Virus record (IMG/VR): IMGVR_UViG_3300036853_000446
Location: 248,001 to 312,000 of that record
From: a virus
Strand: one strand, 5' to 3'
DNA length: 64,000 bases
The notes below the pieces were generated by a model. It was not told the origin of the DNA. It made no database searches and worked only from the letters and a program-made list of their open reading frames with translations. This document shows positions 41,065-49,340 of this stretch, one piece after another. Every line of letters begins with the position of its first letter. The stretch's first letter is position 1. A program made the position numbers and the translations under genes.

Positions 41065-41270
41065 ACTTCTCCCGACTCCTTTCCACTCGAGGATTCAGAG
41101 AGCAAGATCTTACCCGTCGCGAGATTGCCTAGCCGGTAAATGCGCTCAGCCGCGCTGGTGACCCGCCATTTGCCACCGCAATCGTGTGACATGCCTTGAC
41201 GGCCCGGCGAAAATCCCGCGTCAATGTCGGCGACGACCTCACTGCACCGGTCACATGTGCTGTTCTTCAT
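41061..41270 (-). CDS. Small zinc-finger protein (69 aa)
   Basis: MKNSTCDRCSEVVADIDAGF...HDCGGKWRVT has CxxC followed by H-x-C, a minimal zinc finger. ATGA overlaps at both ends couple it to its neighbours. Confidence 0.65.
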   Translation of the reverse strand: MKNSTCDRCSEVVADIDAGFSPGRQGMSHDCGGKWRVTSAAERIYRLGNLATGKILLSESSSGKESGEV

Positions 41271-41653
41271 TGCATCCTCGCGTGTACGAGTCGGGCGATG
41301 TGAAGGGTCGATTCAACGTCGCCTCGGCGCGGAGCATGAATGATGGCCTCGGCACTCTCTAGTCCGCAAAGGTCGGTCAGGATTTCTCGACCGCGTCGCG
41401 ACCCGGCAGCCATTTCGAGATACTGGCGGCAATCTTCCACCGTGGCGGCGCATGCCGCGACGTTCGGCCGCTCGTGAGGCATGTCCCAGGGACCCTGCTC
41501 TTCGTGCCGACCATTGATGTTGCAGTGCCGGACAGCGCCGCAGCGGCAGTGCTCGGTGATCTTGACGTTCCCGTGCGCAGCAGGATTGTATTCGGCGCCG
41601 CTGATCGGCGCAGAAAAGGCGTGTGTATCCGAACGAAATACAACGTGACTCAT
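41267..41653 (-). CDS. Unknown Cys/His protein
   Basis: 128 residues from ATG 41653. HCRCGAVRHCNINGRHEEQGPWDMPHE is Cys/His-rich; the rest is helical (ATVEDCRQYLEMAAGSRRGREIL). Third position counted from the operon end, overlaps on both sides. Confidence 0.65.
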   Translation of the reverse strand: MSHVVFRSDTHAFSAPISGAEYNPAAHGNVKITEHCRCGAVRHCNINGRHEEQGPWDMPHERPNVAACAATVEDCRQYLEMAAGSRRGREILTDLCGLESAEAIIHAPRRGDVESTLHIARLVHARMQ

Positions 41654-41922
41654 GAAGATTCCTCGCTCGTCTCGATGGTCGCGGAGCACGGCTGCACGTC
41701 GTCATCCGACTCCGTGTCACTCCAGTCGGCGAGTTCGACCGTCGCGTAGCGGTAGTTGCCTGCGCCGGGCCGGTCCGTGTGGATCGGACCCTCGAACGAA
41801 CACACGCGATACAGCTCGCCATCGTCTCCCGGGACGAGGTCCCCAACGTCGGGGAACCCGTTGCCACGCTCGGTGATGGTTGCACGCGCGGTCTGCGAAA
41901 CGGCACAATTACGCTCATTCAT
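41650..41922 (-). CDS. Small acidic protein, first gene of operon
   Basis: 90 residues from ATG 41922, with GGGAGA 11 bases upstream. NGFPDVGDLVPGDDGELYRVCSF...HTDRPGAGNYRYATVELAD looks strand-rich; the C-terminal 25 residues are Asp/Glu/Ser. It starts the minus-strand operon that diverges from the Cas12-like gene. Confidence 0.65.
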   Translation of the reverse strand: MNERNCAVSQTARATITERGNGFPDVGDLVPGDDGELYRVCSFEGPIHTDRPGAGNYRYATVELADWSDTESDDDVQPCSATIETSEESS

Positions 41923-42159
41923 GATGTCAGGTCTCCCTGTGAGGACGCTGCGACCGGAGCCGCAACGTCGAGTAGAACCTAAAGATAGCATGGCTCTCTA
42001 GTGGGCGCCAGCGGGGCGGGCGGCCGGGGACTTACGCAATCGAGTCCAGGGTTCAAAAGGCTTCCCGGAGCTGCCTCGCGACCAAAGGCGAATCACGGTC
42101 ATTGTTTCCCTTCCCTTTGGATCCCGTCGGAGGCAAACTCGCACCCCATTGAGGGGTCA

Positions 42160-43602
42160 ATGGCAAAGAGGAAGTCAAAGACGACGAGTGTCCAGCCCGG
42201 TGAAGTGCTGAAGGGGTTTCGCGTCAAACTCAGACCGACCCAGGAGGATCTGCGTTACCTATCGACGGCTCAAGTCGAGCTGATGACGATGTGGAACATC
42301 CTCGTGATAACGTGGAAGACGCACGTCGATTACTGCGTTCGGCATTGCGAGGACCTCGGGCTCATCGGACCCGTACCGCCACGACCGACCTCGGACCAAG
42401 ACACGAACGTGCCCGAAGAGATCGCCGAATGGGAGGAGTACGCGGCACTCTGCCGTGAACGCCGCCGAAGCGCTCGCGAGCAGTGTAAGACCGTCGAGGG
42501 TCTGACACGGCGCGACTGGGCGAATCGAGCCCTCGATTACCACCAACTTGATCTCACGGAGAAGGCTCGAGAGCAGACGCAGATCGATTACCGCGTCCTG
42601 CGGTCCGCCGTGAAGGGCGTCACGACGGCCCATATGGCCCAGGCCGTCATCGAGACTTACAAGGCGTCATTGCAGAAAGGGCGGCCGCCACCGAAGCTCA
42701 AGAGACGCCCGCTCGAGATGCCTCTCTTGCTTCGCAGCGGTAAGGATTTGCTTACGCTTTCAGCGAACCACTCCACCCGAACGACGGCGTCCGGGAAGAA
42801 GCGGCTCACCGGCTCCCACCACTGCATCGTCAAGTTTGGCCCGCTCAAGATCGGGGGACGATTCAACCGCCCGCCGTCGGGTCCCTTCCTCCAGGGCATT
42901 TCGATCGGGCTCGAGAAGGACGGCTGGTACGCCTCCGCGAAGGTCCGGACCCTACCTGAGGATCTGCCGAAGCCAACGAAGGAAATCATCGCGATCAACC
43001 CGGGACTCGAATGCCTCTACGCCGACAATGAGGGTTATGTGATCGAGAACCCACGGGGCAACGCTTACTCCCTCCGGATGCGCGAGATGAGCGATTGGAT
43101 CGACGACGCCGAAACCCAGTGGGACGAAGCCCACCGTCGCAACCATCAAGCTCGATATGCCGAGCGTTTCGCGCGGCACACGGAGGACCTCATCTACAGC
43201 CGCATCCTCCCGAAGCTCGCCGATTACGAGACGATTCTCATCGGCAAGGCCGGCAAAACCGCCGCTCAAGGTCGACAAAACCGCATCAGTAAGAACGACG
43301 AGGGCGGCTACGTTTCGGCCATGAGCTTGATGCAGCAGCTCATCATCCAGAGGTATGGCCTCTATGACCCCGACGAGAATCCGACGGGGCGAGTGCGAGT
43401 GCTGGAGTCCATGGGAATTTCCCGGAGGTGCTCGCGTTGCGGAACCGAGCACGCAACCCGTTATCAACGCAACAATTTACGCCGGTATGACCAACAGACC
43501 GATTGCCAGGAACCCTCGTGTCGGCTCAAGATACACGTCGATGTTGGCGCCGCTCGCAACCTGCTTTCCAACTATCGGGATTTGCAGGCGGCAGCAGAAT
43601 GA
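42160..43602 (+). CDS. Compact Cas12-like effector, predicted nuclease-dead
   Basis: 480 residues from ATG 42160 (GAGGGG just upstream). The C-terminal half has the type V/TnpB RuvC plan: strand KEIIAINPGLECLYADNEGY (272-293), bridging helices about 310-348, strand DYETILIGKAGK (355-366), a zinc ribbon CSRCG (424-428) with CQEPSC (449-454), and HVDVGAARNLL (459-469). In active Cas12/TnpB these three sites carry Asp, Glu and Asp. Here they read N280, G362 and D461, so two of the three catalytic residues are lost while the fold signatures are kept. The N-terminal half is helical with a FKVKLRPT-like opening (GFRVKLRPTQED) typical of this superfamily. A CRISPR array begins 2 bases after the stop. 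Phage-encoded Cas12 families (CasPhi, Cas-lambda, Cas-mu) and non-cutting Cas12m exist; I cannot place it in one of them. Likely RNA-guided DNA binding that silences target genes. No cas1 or cas2, and no tracrRNA found. Confidence 0.88.
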   Translation: MAKRKSKTTSVQPGEVLKGFRVKLRPTQEDLRYLSTAQVELMTMWNILVITWKTHVDYCVRHCEDLGLIGPVPPRPTSDQDTNVPEEIAEWEEYAALCRERRRSAREQCKTVEGLTRRDWANRALDYHQLDLTEKAREQTQIDYRVLRSAVKGVTTAHMAQAVIETYKASLQKGRPPPKLKRRPLEMPLLLRSGKDLLTLSANHSTRTTASGKKRLTGSHHCIVKFGPLKIGGRFNRPPSGPFLQGISIGLEKDGWYASAKVRTLPEDLPKPTKEIIAINPGLECLYADNEGYVIENPRGNAYSLRMREMSDWIDDAETQWDEAHRRNHQARYAERFARHTEDLIYSRILPKLADYETILIGKAGKTAAQGRQNRISKNDEGGYVSAMSLMQQLIIQRYGLYDPDENPTGRVRVLESMGISRRCSRCGTEHATRYQRNNLRRYDQQTDCQEPSCRLKIHVDVGAARNLLSNYRDLQAAAE

Positions 43603-43604
43603 CC

Positions 43605-44869
43605 CTCAGAACGGCAGCGTGGTGCCTACCCTCCCACGACGAGGAGTTCGGTGGCCGCGCGCGATGATGTGCAAGACCTCAGAACGGCAGCGTGGTGCCT
43701 ACCCTCCCACGACACGAGGTCGGAAAGAGTCTCAATCTCGGCAATCTCACGCTCAGAACGGCAGCGTGGTGCCTACCCTCCCACGACGACCTGCGGAAGA
43801 AGGGCCTTCGCCGATCTACTTGGGCTCAGAACGGCAGCGTGGTGCCTACCCTCCCACGACGAAGTGACGTCTACCAATTGGGCTTGGTCCTCTATCACTC
43901 AGAACGGCAGCGTGGTGCCTACCCTCCCACGACTTATGGGGATGAACCGAGAACCAGCCTCGATCGATGTCTCAGAACGGCAGCGTGGTGCCTACCCTTC
44001 CACGATAGCCGCGTCCTCCAAACTGCCGAATCGATTCCGAAACTCAGAACGGCAGCGTGGTGCCTACCCTCCCACGACGGCATCTCCACTCGTTCCCTCG
44101 TCCTCCGGGTATGGACCTCAGAACGGCAGCGTGGTGCCTACCCTCCCACGACTACGGCTGGCGGTCCCCCGCCAAACGAGGTTGGCGTGCTCAGAACGGC
44201 AGCGTGGTGCCTACCCTCCCACGACGAAACATCACGCGCCTGGGCAACAGCATCAGCGTCGCCATCTCAGAACGGCAGCGTGGTGCCTACCCTCCCACGA
44301 CCAACGACATGACCCCGTGGAACCTGTGAGCTTGCTCGGCGCTCCTCGGAACGGCAGCGTGGTGCCTACCCTCCCACGACGGAAAGACTCGTTCGTGATC
44401 CCGAGTCGACCCCCATGCTCAGAACGGCAGCGTGGTGCCTACCCTTCCACGACGAGGAGTTCGGTGGCCGCGATGGTGATGCGCAAGCCCTCAGCATGGC
44501 AGCGTGGTGCCTACCCCTCCACGACTTCGAGCAACACGTCAACGCGCGTATTGGCTCGTTCAGCCTCAGAGTGGCAGCGCGGTGCCTACCCTTCCGCGAC
44601 ACGTCCCCCAGTTAGCGGAAAGCCTCGGTACTGGTCTCAGAATGGCAGCGTGGTGCCTACCCTTCCACGACCACATCCGTGGATAGAGAGTCCCCCTCCG
44701 GAGTCAACCTCAGAACGGCAGCGTGGTGCCTACCCTTCCACGACTTTCCGATCTCGTTAAAGTAGATGCGGACTTATGGCAGCGTGGTGCCTACCCTTCC
44801 ACGACGTGCACGGGTCTTCTCAAAGAAAGACGCCTCAGAACGGCAGCGTGGTGCCTACCATTCCACGAC
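43605..44869 (+). CRISPR. CRISPR array with Cas12-like gene (repeat family B), 18 repeats
   Basis: Eighteen 36-base repeats start at 43605, 43678, 43752, 43825, 43898, 43971, 44043, 44117, 44190, 44265, 44345, 44418, 44490, 44565, 44635, 44709, 44771 and 44834; 17 spacers, mostly 36-38 bases. The repeat begins CTCAGAACGG and ends CCCACGAC, with GCGTGG able to pair with CCACGC-like ends as a 3' hairpin. Repeats at the right are more degenerate, so the leader end is on the left, at the effector gene. Family A and B repeats match at about 26 of 36 positions, so they share ancestry. Spacers 1 (43641-43677) and 12 (44454-44489) are near-identical. Confidence 0.93.
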
Positions 44870-44912
44870 CCAATGCTCATAGATGGCAGACGCCACAGGC
44901 TTACAGAACTGG

Positions 44913-45083
44913 CTAGGCTTCCCCGATCTCAACGCGCTGGACATAGCTCGCGTCGTCGCTCATCCAGACAGCGATTGCCTCTCCGTTGTCGAGACGCTGG
45001 TAGACGTGGAGTTCGAGGCGAAAATCGAATTCCAGGACGCCGCCCTCGACGTCTTCCTCCGCATAGTCCCACCATTCGGCCAT
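44913..45083 (-). CDS. Small acidic protein (56 aa)
   Basis: MAEWWDYAEEDVEGGVLEFDFRLELHVYQRLDNGEAIAVWMSDDASYVQRVEIGEA: strand-rich, aromatic and acidic, far more protein-like than the opposite plus-strand frame (44883-45161). Lies 43 bases beyond the CRISPR array. No family recognised. Confidence 0.6.
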   Translation of the reverse strand: MAEWWDYAEEDVEGGVLEFDFRLELHVYQRLDNGEAIAVWMSDDASYVQRVEIGEA

Positions 45084-45157
45084 GCTCTTTTGTCGGGCGG
45101 AGCCGACGGCAGTTGCGTGGCCGACGGCCGGCTTTGCGGAGTTTTTGTCGATCGGGA

Positions 45158-45478
45158 TTAGAGCGCCCGCAGGGAACTCTTTAGTTCGGAGAGGACCTGC
45201 TCCGCTCGATCCAAGCCCACTCGAATTACTAGGGTTCGCAGCTGCTCGTCTGTGGACGATCCCTTGGAGGATGGCTGCGTCTCGTCTCGCCGCTGGATCT
45301 CCTGGGTCCCATTCCCCGTTTCCTTCTTCTTGTCCGCGGCGCGGATATTGTAGACATGGCCTGCCGTTAGAGCCATTCCCTGCTTTTTTGCTGCGCTGAC
45401 AAGCTCTTGGGCCGACAGGTTAGGGTTTGAGCGAACGAAGGCTGCTTTAGCACCGAGTTGTAGTTTCCTGCGAGGCAT
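45158..45478 (-). CDS. AFVRS/VYNIR family protein, copy 2
   Basis: 106 residues from MPRRKLQLGAKAAFVRSNPNLSAQELVSAAKKQGMALTAGHVYNIRAADKKK. Shares the whole 40-residue module and the C-terminal EQLRTLVIRVGLDRAEQVL helix with the product of 37881-38363. Basic N-terminus. Its closeness to the CRISPR locus may be accidental. Confidence 0.7.
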   Translation of the reverse strand: MPRRKLQLGAKAAFVRSNPNLSAQELVSAAKKQGMALTAGHVYNIRAADKKKETGNGTQEIQRRDETQPSSKGSSTDEQLRTLVIRVGLDRAEQVLSELKSSLRAL

Positions 45479-45626
45479 GGTGGGTAAGACTACCACTTTT
45501 TGCTGCTGCGAGTGAAGGGTCTCTTTACTCCGCCGGGCCGCGGTGCGGTGAGCCTCTCATAGGTACCTTTGCAACGCCTCAAGCCCGCCTCGCCAACCAA
45601 CCAACAGGAGGCAGGCAGTACTCCCG

Positions 45627-45902
45627 CTAACGCGCGCCGCCGTCCGTCTCGGGTCCACGCTTCGCTTCCTCGAGTCGGCGGAGCAGCTCGTCCCCACTGT
45701 CGGCCGTAATCGTCACGTCGTGCCGGCTGATGCAGAGTCCCCAATCCTCACACGTCCGGTGCACGGCCGAATCTGAGAAGCCTTTCTTGAAGAAGACTGC
45801 TTTGACGTCCTCGACGGTGGGGTTCTCGGGCGCGTCTTTTTCTGGCCAGATTTCTTCGATCGTGAACGAATCACAAACATAAATATCGATCCTGAACTTC
45901 AT
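45627..45902 (-). CDS. Small unknown protein
   Basis: 91 residues from MKFRIDIYVCDSFTIEEIWPEKDAPENPTVEDVKAVFFKKGFSDS..., ending with a helix LLRRLEEAKRG. Strand-helix-strand arrangement. The frame upstream of this ATG runs into a CRISPR repeat and is not coding. Confidence 0.65.
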   Translation of the reverse strand: MKFRIDIYVCDSFTIEEIWPEKDAPENPTVEDVKAVFFKKGFSDSAVHRTCEDWGLCISRHDVTITADSGDELLRRLEEAKRGPETDGGAR

Positions 45903-45975
45903 GACTGCGACTACACCGCCGGGCTCTTGTTCTGATTTTTGGTTTGACTTATGCTGCACGGGCTCTTCTCGGCGC

Positions 45976-46160
45976 GGTTGAGAGGCTGCGTGGAGCCCAC
46001 CCAACTACGACGGTATCATTCGGCTTTTTATCAGGTCCCCCGATCCGGAGTAACTTGCGAGGCTGCGTGGAGCCCACCCAACTACGATATGCCCGTGCCG
46101 ACGTGGCGCTTCCAAGAAAGGTACATTTGAGAGGCTGCGTGGAGCCCATCACACCACGAC
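45976..46160 (+). CRISPR. Remnant CRISPR array 4 (family A), 3 repeats
   Basis: Repeats at 45976-46011, 46053-46088 and 46125-46160 with spacers of 41 and 36 bases. crRNA orientation is plus, opposite to arrays 1-3. The repeats carry several changes (CTACGAC, CTACGAT, CCCATCACACC), and no leader homologous to the others was seen. Probably an old or inactive array. Confidence 0.85.
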
Positions 46161-46250
46161 TTGCTTGGATCGTTGACTTGATAGGTTTTCAACCCTGATG
46201 ACAGGCTTGCACCGATGAACCCGGTTGGCTCGACCCCAAACCCGGGTAAC

Positions 46251-46286
46251 GATGAAATGGCAGCGTGGTGCCTACCCTTCCACGAC
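46251..46286 (+). repeat. Orphan family B CRISPR repeat
   Basis: A single copy (GATGAAATGGCAGCGTGG..., ending CTTCCACGAC) like the degenerate right-hand repeats of the 43605-44869 array, 1.4 kb away. Its first 8 bases are not conserved. Suggests the array once extended further or was broken by insertion. Confidence 0.8.
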
Positions 46287-46348
46287 GGATCTACGGGCGA
46301 GGCGACCGCAACAGCTACCCCAAGACCAAGAGCGGCTTCGGGATTTGC

Positions 46349-46693
46349 TCACGGCGCTGGCTTTTTAATCGGCCCCGAAACGATGGCCTCTCGAAGGCTC
46401 TCGGCGAGCGCCGTGCTCGGACTTGGCATCGGCCTCGGAATGGCCCACGTCCGAGGAGCCTCGACCTGCTCGACCTTGTCGCCGTGCAGGTCGTAGACCT
46501 CCATCACCTTGGTCATCGCGACGTCGCTCTCGTAGTCTTGGGCGATCTGGTGGACGGTTTTCTCTCCATCCGCCATCACGTAGACAGGGAAATCCGTCCA
46601 GTCGAATTTGTCCGTTACGATAATCATGAAGGCCGCGCCTCGCGTAAGGCCTTCCTCGAACCATAATGAGAGCTGTTCTCGAGTAGTGCTCAT
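46349..46693 (-). CDS. Conserved phage hypothetical protein
   Basis: 114 residues from MSTTREQLSLWFEEGLTRGAAFMIIVTDKFDWTDFPVYVMADGEKTVHQIAQDY...MTKVMEVYDLHGDKVEQ. The 'D(H)M.VV.D.FD..D.PVYV' and 'VMEVYDL' motifs mark a family common in phage genomes. Function unknown. Confidence 0.75.
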   Translation of the reverse strand: MSTTREQLSLWFEEGLTRGAAFMIIVTDKFDWTDFPVYVMADGEKTVHQIAQDYESDVAMTKVMEVYDLHGDKVEQVEAPRTWAIPRPMPSPSTALAESLREAIVSGPIKKPAP

Positions 46694-46749
46694 CAAACGG
46701 CTTAGCCCCCGTCCCATTCTCCACCAGATGATCCCAAGGATGCAAGTCG

Positions 46750-47292
46750 TCAGTCATTCAGCCAGGACATGAAATCATCATCATCTTCCGACTCGGGTCC
46801 CTCGTCTGATTCTCGAGCCTCCGCGGGATCCCGCAGGAAATCCTTCCCGGCCATCGTGACGCGCAGCAACGTCGTCTGGTTCTCCGCGCTCGGATCCCAC
46901 ACGTACGCGGCGGCCACTTTCTCGAGGCCCTTACGCCACCGACCGCGAACCAGGACGCCGGGTCTGTCACCGTTCGACCACTGTTCATACCACTCGAAAC
47001 ACGCGCCCGGGGCCAACATCAAGATGTCGGCGTACCGCCCTCTCGACGTCTTCCGCCTCTCGCCTGTTGTCACGAGGATCCCGGCTTGACGAAGATTCGT
47101 GATCCGAGCCGAAATCGTGTTGTAGCGCTCGCCGCCGAGCAGGTTGAAGGCTTCATCGCAGGTGAAGTTGCCACCCTGATAGAGCACGATGATCCTCTTG
47201 ACGTCGTCATGATCGCTCGTGAGGGATTCGGCAGCGGCCTTGCTGGTCTCGCTATCTTTGATGTAGGGGATCCGTTTTTTATTCTCAGTCAT
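46750..47292 (-). CDS. Winged-helix protein, phage family
   Basis: 180 residues from MTENKKRIPYIKDSETSKAAAESL. FTCDEAFNLLGGERYNTISARITNLRQAGILVTTGERRKTSRGRYADILML is a winged-helix domain (T-C-D-E, helix, SARI-x-x-L recognition helix, wing R-x-T-x-G-R), as in many phage proteins linked to replication. A low-complexity acidic end, ESEDDDDFMSWLND. Confidence 0.75.
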   Translation of the reverse strand: MTENKKRIPYIKDSETSKAAAESLTSDHDDVKRIIVLYQGGNFTCDEAFNLLGGERYNTISARITNLRQAGILVTTGERRKTSRGRYADILMLAPGACFEWYEQWSNGDRPGVLVRGRWRKGLEKVAAAYVWDPSAENQTTLLRVTMAGKDFLRDPAEARESDEGPESEDDDDFMSWLND

Positions 47293-47467
47293 CCCAGGCC
47301 ATACACCGGCGCGATGCAAAGCTGATCGCGAGGTGGGCTGCGCCTTGTCTGACTGGTCCCACTCGTGAAGAAGGTCAGAAGCCAAAGCGGCCAGGCATGA
47401 CCACCCCGTGCCGCTAGCACCGGCCAACAAGGACTCCGGCCCCCGTCCGCATCGTCGTCGCTCGAGC

Positions 47468-47632
47468 TTACGGGGGGCCCGGACGGGTCACCAAGATTCG
47501 AAGGTGCAGCGCCACGATCAAACCGATCGCCGCCGCCGTAGCCCAGCGGTGCGTGACCACGAGCACCCAGAACACAACGAATCCCGTCACTAGGGACGCC
47601 CAATCGAGAGTCCACCGAGTCGCGGCGGTCAT
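47468..47632 (-). CDS. Small membrane protein (54 aa)
   Basis: MTAATRWTLDWASLVTGFVVFW..., then VVTHRWATAAAIGLIVALHLRILVTRPGPP: two transmembrane helices. It overlaps the upstream gene by ATGA (47629-47632), indicating coupling. Role unknown. Confidence 0.65.
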   Translation of the reverse strand: MTAATRWTLDWASLVTGFVVFWVLVVTHRWATAAAIGLIVALHLRILVTRPGPP

Positions 47633-47874
47633 CGCTTCTCTCCGGGAGACTTGCCCCCGACCCTGATCCTTCTTCGAAGGGCCTCTGCCCGGATTGTCTC
47701 GGAAAACGCCTTGAACGCAGCGTCGTCCAGAGCACTGAGAGGCTCGATTCCTGGATCTTCGAGTTTTTTGTCCAAGGCTTCCGCGATGATCAAACGCGCG
47801 GACTCGACGTGACCTGCTTGGAGGAGCACGGCGAGGGTTATTAGAATCCGCTGCTCTCCGATTGTGAGCGTCAT
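47629..47874 (-). CDS. Small helical protein (81 aa)
   Basis: MTLTIGEQRILITLAVLLQAGHVESARLIIAEALDKKLED...AFKAFSETIRAEALRRRIR. All-helical with a basic end. Coupled to the small membrane protein downstream. Confidence 0.65.
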   Translation of the reverse strand: MTLTIGEQRILITLAVLLQAGHVESARLIIAEALDKKLEDPGIEPLSALDDAAFKAFSETIRAEALRRRIRVGGKSPGEKR

Positions 47875-47963
47875 CGGTTCGAGTTTACACCCAAATTTGG
47901 GCGGGTGAAACGCCGAACCGCCTCTCGGTCGGTGGGCAGTAGCTGCCGGTGTATCCCGAACAG

Positions 47964-48566
47964 ATGAATCGCGCCGAGCTACGAGCCCTCGTCTCCGAGC
48001 TGCAGGAACGGAATCCCGAGGTGCGGGTCGAGCTGCAGCGCCTGCTTACTCCGCGGGGAGCAATGCGAGACGGAAGGTATTTTCAGGTCAACGTCACCCT
48101 GCAAGTCGTGGAGTCCTTCTATATCGACCAGGGAATCATGACTACCGCAAATGTTGTTGGTCAGCAGATGACAGCGGAAATTCAGACGCTCCGCGAGTCA
48201 TGTTCACAAGGAACGCGCGACAGACTGCGCCACGAACGACTCGTGAGAGAAGCCCCAGAGAGCAGCGTCGCCCGTCAACTCCTGCAAGCATCCCCACGGC
48301 TACGGCCATATCTGTGGTCACCAACGCCCGAATCACCACCGCCGTCGCTGCTGCAGACGCCACCACGACCAATGAATCAGGTACCCGTACCCTTCCCCGA
48401 CTCATTCCGCCGGGCTCTTTCGATCCAGGTGCCCACGATGCCGGCGCCGGCAGCACCAAAGATTAAAGTCGGGGAAGCTGTCACTCAACCCCGGCCGTCA
48501 CTGTGGGACCTCCTCGAGTCGGACGACTCTTCTGATGACGGAGCAGCCGCCACGAAAGCCAAATAA
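47964..48566 (+). CDS. MxRAEL family protein, tandem copy 1
   Basis: 200 residues from MNRAELRALVSELQERNPEVRVELQRLLTPRG. N-terminal helical module, strand pair (GRYFQVNVTLQVVESFYID), a long Pro-rich linker, and an acidic end PSLWDLLESDDSSDD. The next gene repeats this arrangement. The C-terminal 'SLW-LLES-D' peptide may be a docking motif. Confidence 0.65.
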   Translation: MNRAELRALVSELQERNPEVRVELQRLLTPRGAMRDGRYFQVNVTLQVVESFYIDQGIMTTANVVGQQMTAEIQTLRESCSQGTRDRLRHERLVREAPESSVARQLLQASPRLRPYLWSPTPESPPPSLLQTPPRPMNQVPVPFPDSFRRALSIQVPTMPAPAAPKIKVGEAVTQPRPSLWDLLESDDSSDDGAAATKAK

Positions 48567-48595
48567 GCCGCAGCGCTCCGGTGTAATGCCAGGTG

Positions 48596-49054
48596 ATGAC
48601 GCGCGCTGAACTGAAAGCAATTATTGCCGACCTGCAGGCGGCGCACCCAGACGTCAAAATCGAACTCAACCGGAGGCTGAGCACACGAGGGGGTCTCTAC
48701 GACACGCCAGGGTTTCGCGTCAGCATCAAGCTTCCCGTCGTTCACGACGTCTACTTCGCGACGGAGGACGCTTGGGATGTCGCTAGCGTCGTTGAACGCA
48801 TCGAGGAAGAGATGACCACCCTCATTGAGCTAACCTCCGAACGTGGAATCCTACGCACAAGGGCAGCACGCATGATGCAGGAATCCGCGCGAGCCGCAGC
48901 CGCCGAACGGCTCCTTACCCCTCCAATTCCTCCTCCAATTCCTCAACCGAGACTCGATCCGCCACCGGTGGCGATTCCGCGAGCCGCCGTCTCGTCTGCC
49001 TCTCCGCCCGGGTCGTCATTATGGGAACGCCTCGAGTCCTCCGACGAGGATTGA
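48596..49054 (+). CDS. MxRAEL family protein, tandem copy 2
   Basis: 152 residues from MTRAELKAIIADLQAAHPDVKIELNRRLSTRGGLYD. Same N-terminal module, strand pair (GFRVSIKLPVVHDVYFAT), Pro-rich linker and terminal SSLWERLESSDED as copy 1, 29 bases upstream. A recent tandem duplication with diverged linkers. Confidence 0.65.
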   Translation: MTRAELKAIIADLQAAHPDVKIELNRRLSTRGGLYDTPGFRVSIKLPVVHDVYFATEDAWDVASVVERIEEEMTTLIELTSERGILRTRAARMMQESARAAAAERLLTPPIPPPIPQPRLDPPPVAIPRAAVSSASPPGSSLWERLESSDED

Positions 49055-49340
49055 TTCAACTCACCCAAAAAACACCCGCCCCTCGGCCCCAGCGCCGGTG
49101 ACGAGCCCTCTCGCGCCCCGCACCCTGTGTTCCGCGAGCCGGTCGCCCTCATCTTTGATTCCTTCCAACAAAAGGACGAGTCAAAGATCAAACCCAACCG
49201 GTTAAATCCTTGGGTTTTTGGAGTTTCGAAAGGTGCGCCATGACTTATCCCAAGTTCTCAATCGTTAGGGAACCGAATGGACGTTCAGCATCCTTTTCGG
49301 AGTCTCCGGTGTACTACCGAATCACGAAGGGGGTCATCCG

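Noticed and set aside
4806-42121. Shared TTCCCTTCCCTTTG upstream of the 4860 and 42160 genes
   Set aside because: The two copies have no common flanking sequence and the motif is a low-complexity pyrimidine run.
41923-42159. A tracrRNA upstream of the Cas12-like gene
   Set aside because: Only a weak, interrupted similarity to the repeat complement (GGGCGCCAGCGGGGC) was found, which is no better than chance in GC-rich DNA.
42160-43602. The Cas12-like gene as an IS605/IS607 TnpB
   Set aside because: There is no TnpA or serine transposase beside it and no transposon ends were seen; the CRISPR array 2 bases downstream and altered catalytic sites favour a Cas effector.
43651-44760. A 369-residue frame with repeated SERQRGAYPPTT or TAAWCLPSHD peptides
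   Set aside because: It is a translation of the family B CRISPR repeats; the periodicity is 36 plus about 37 bases.
44883-45161. A 92-residue plus-strand frame after the CRISPR array
   Set aside because: The minus-strand 56-residue frame at 44913-45083 is far more protein-like.
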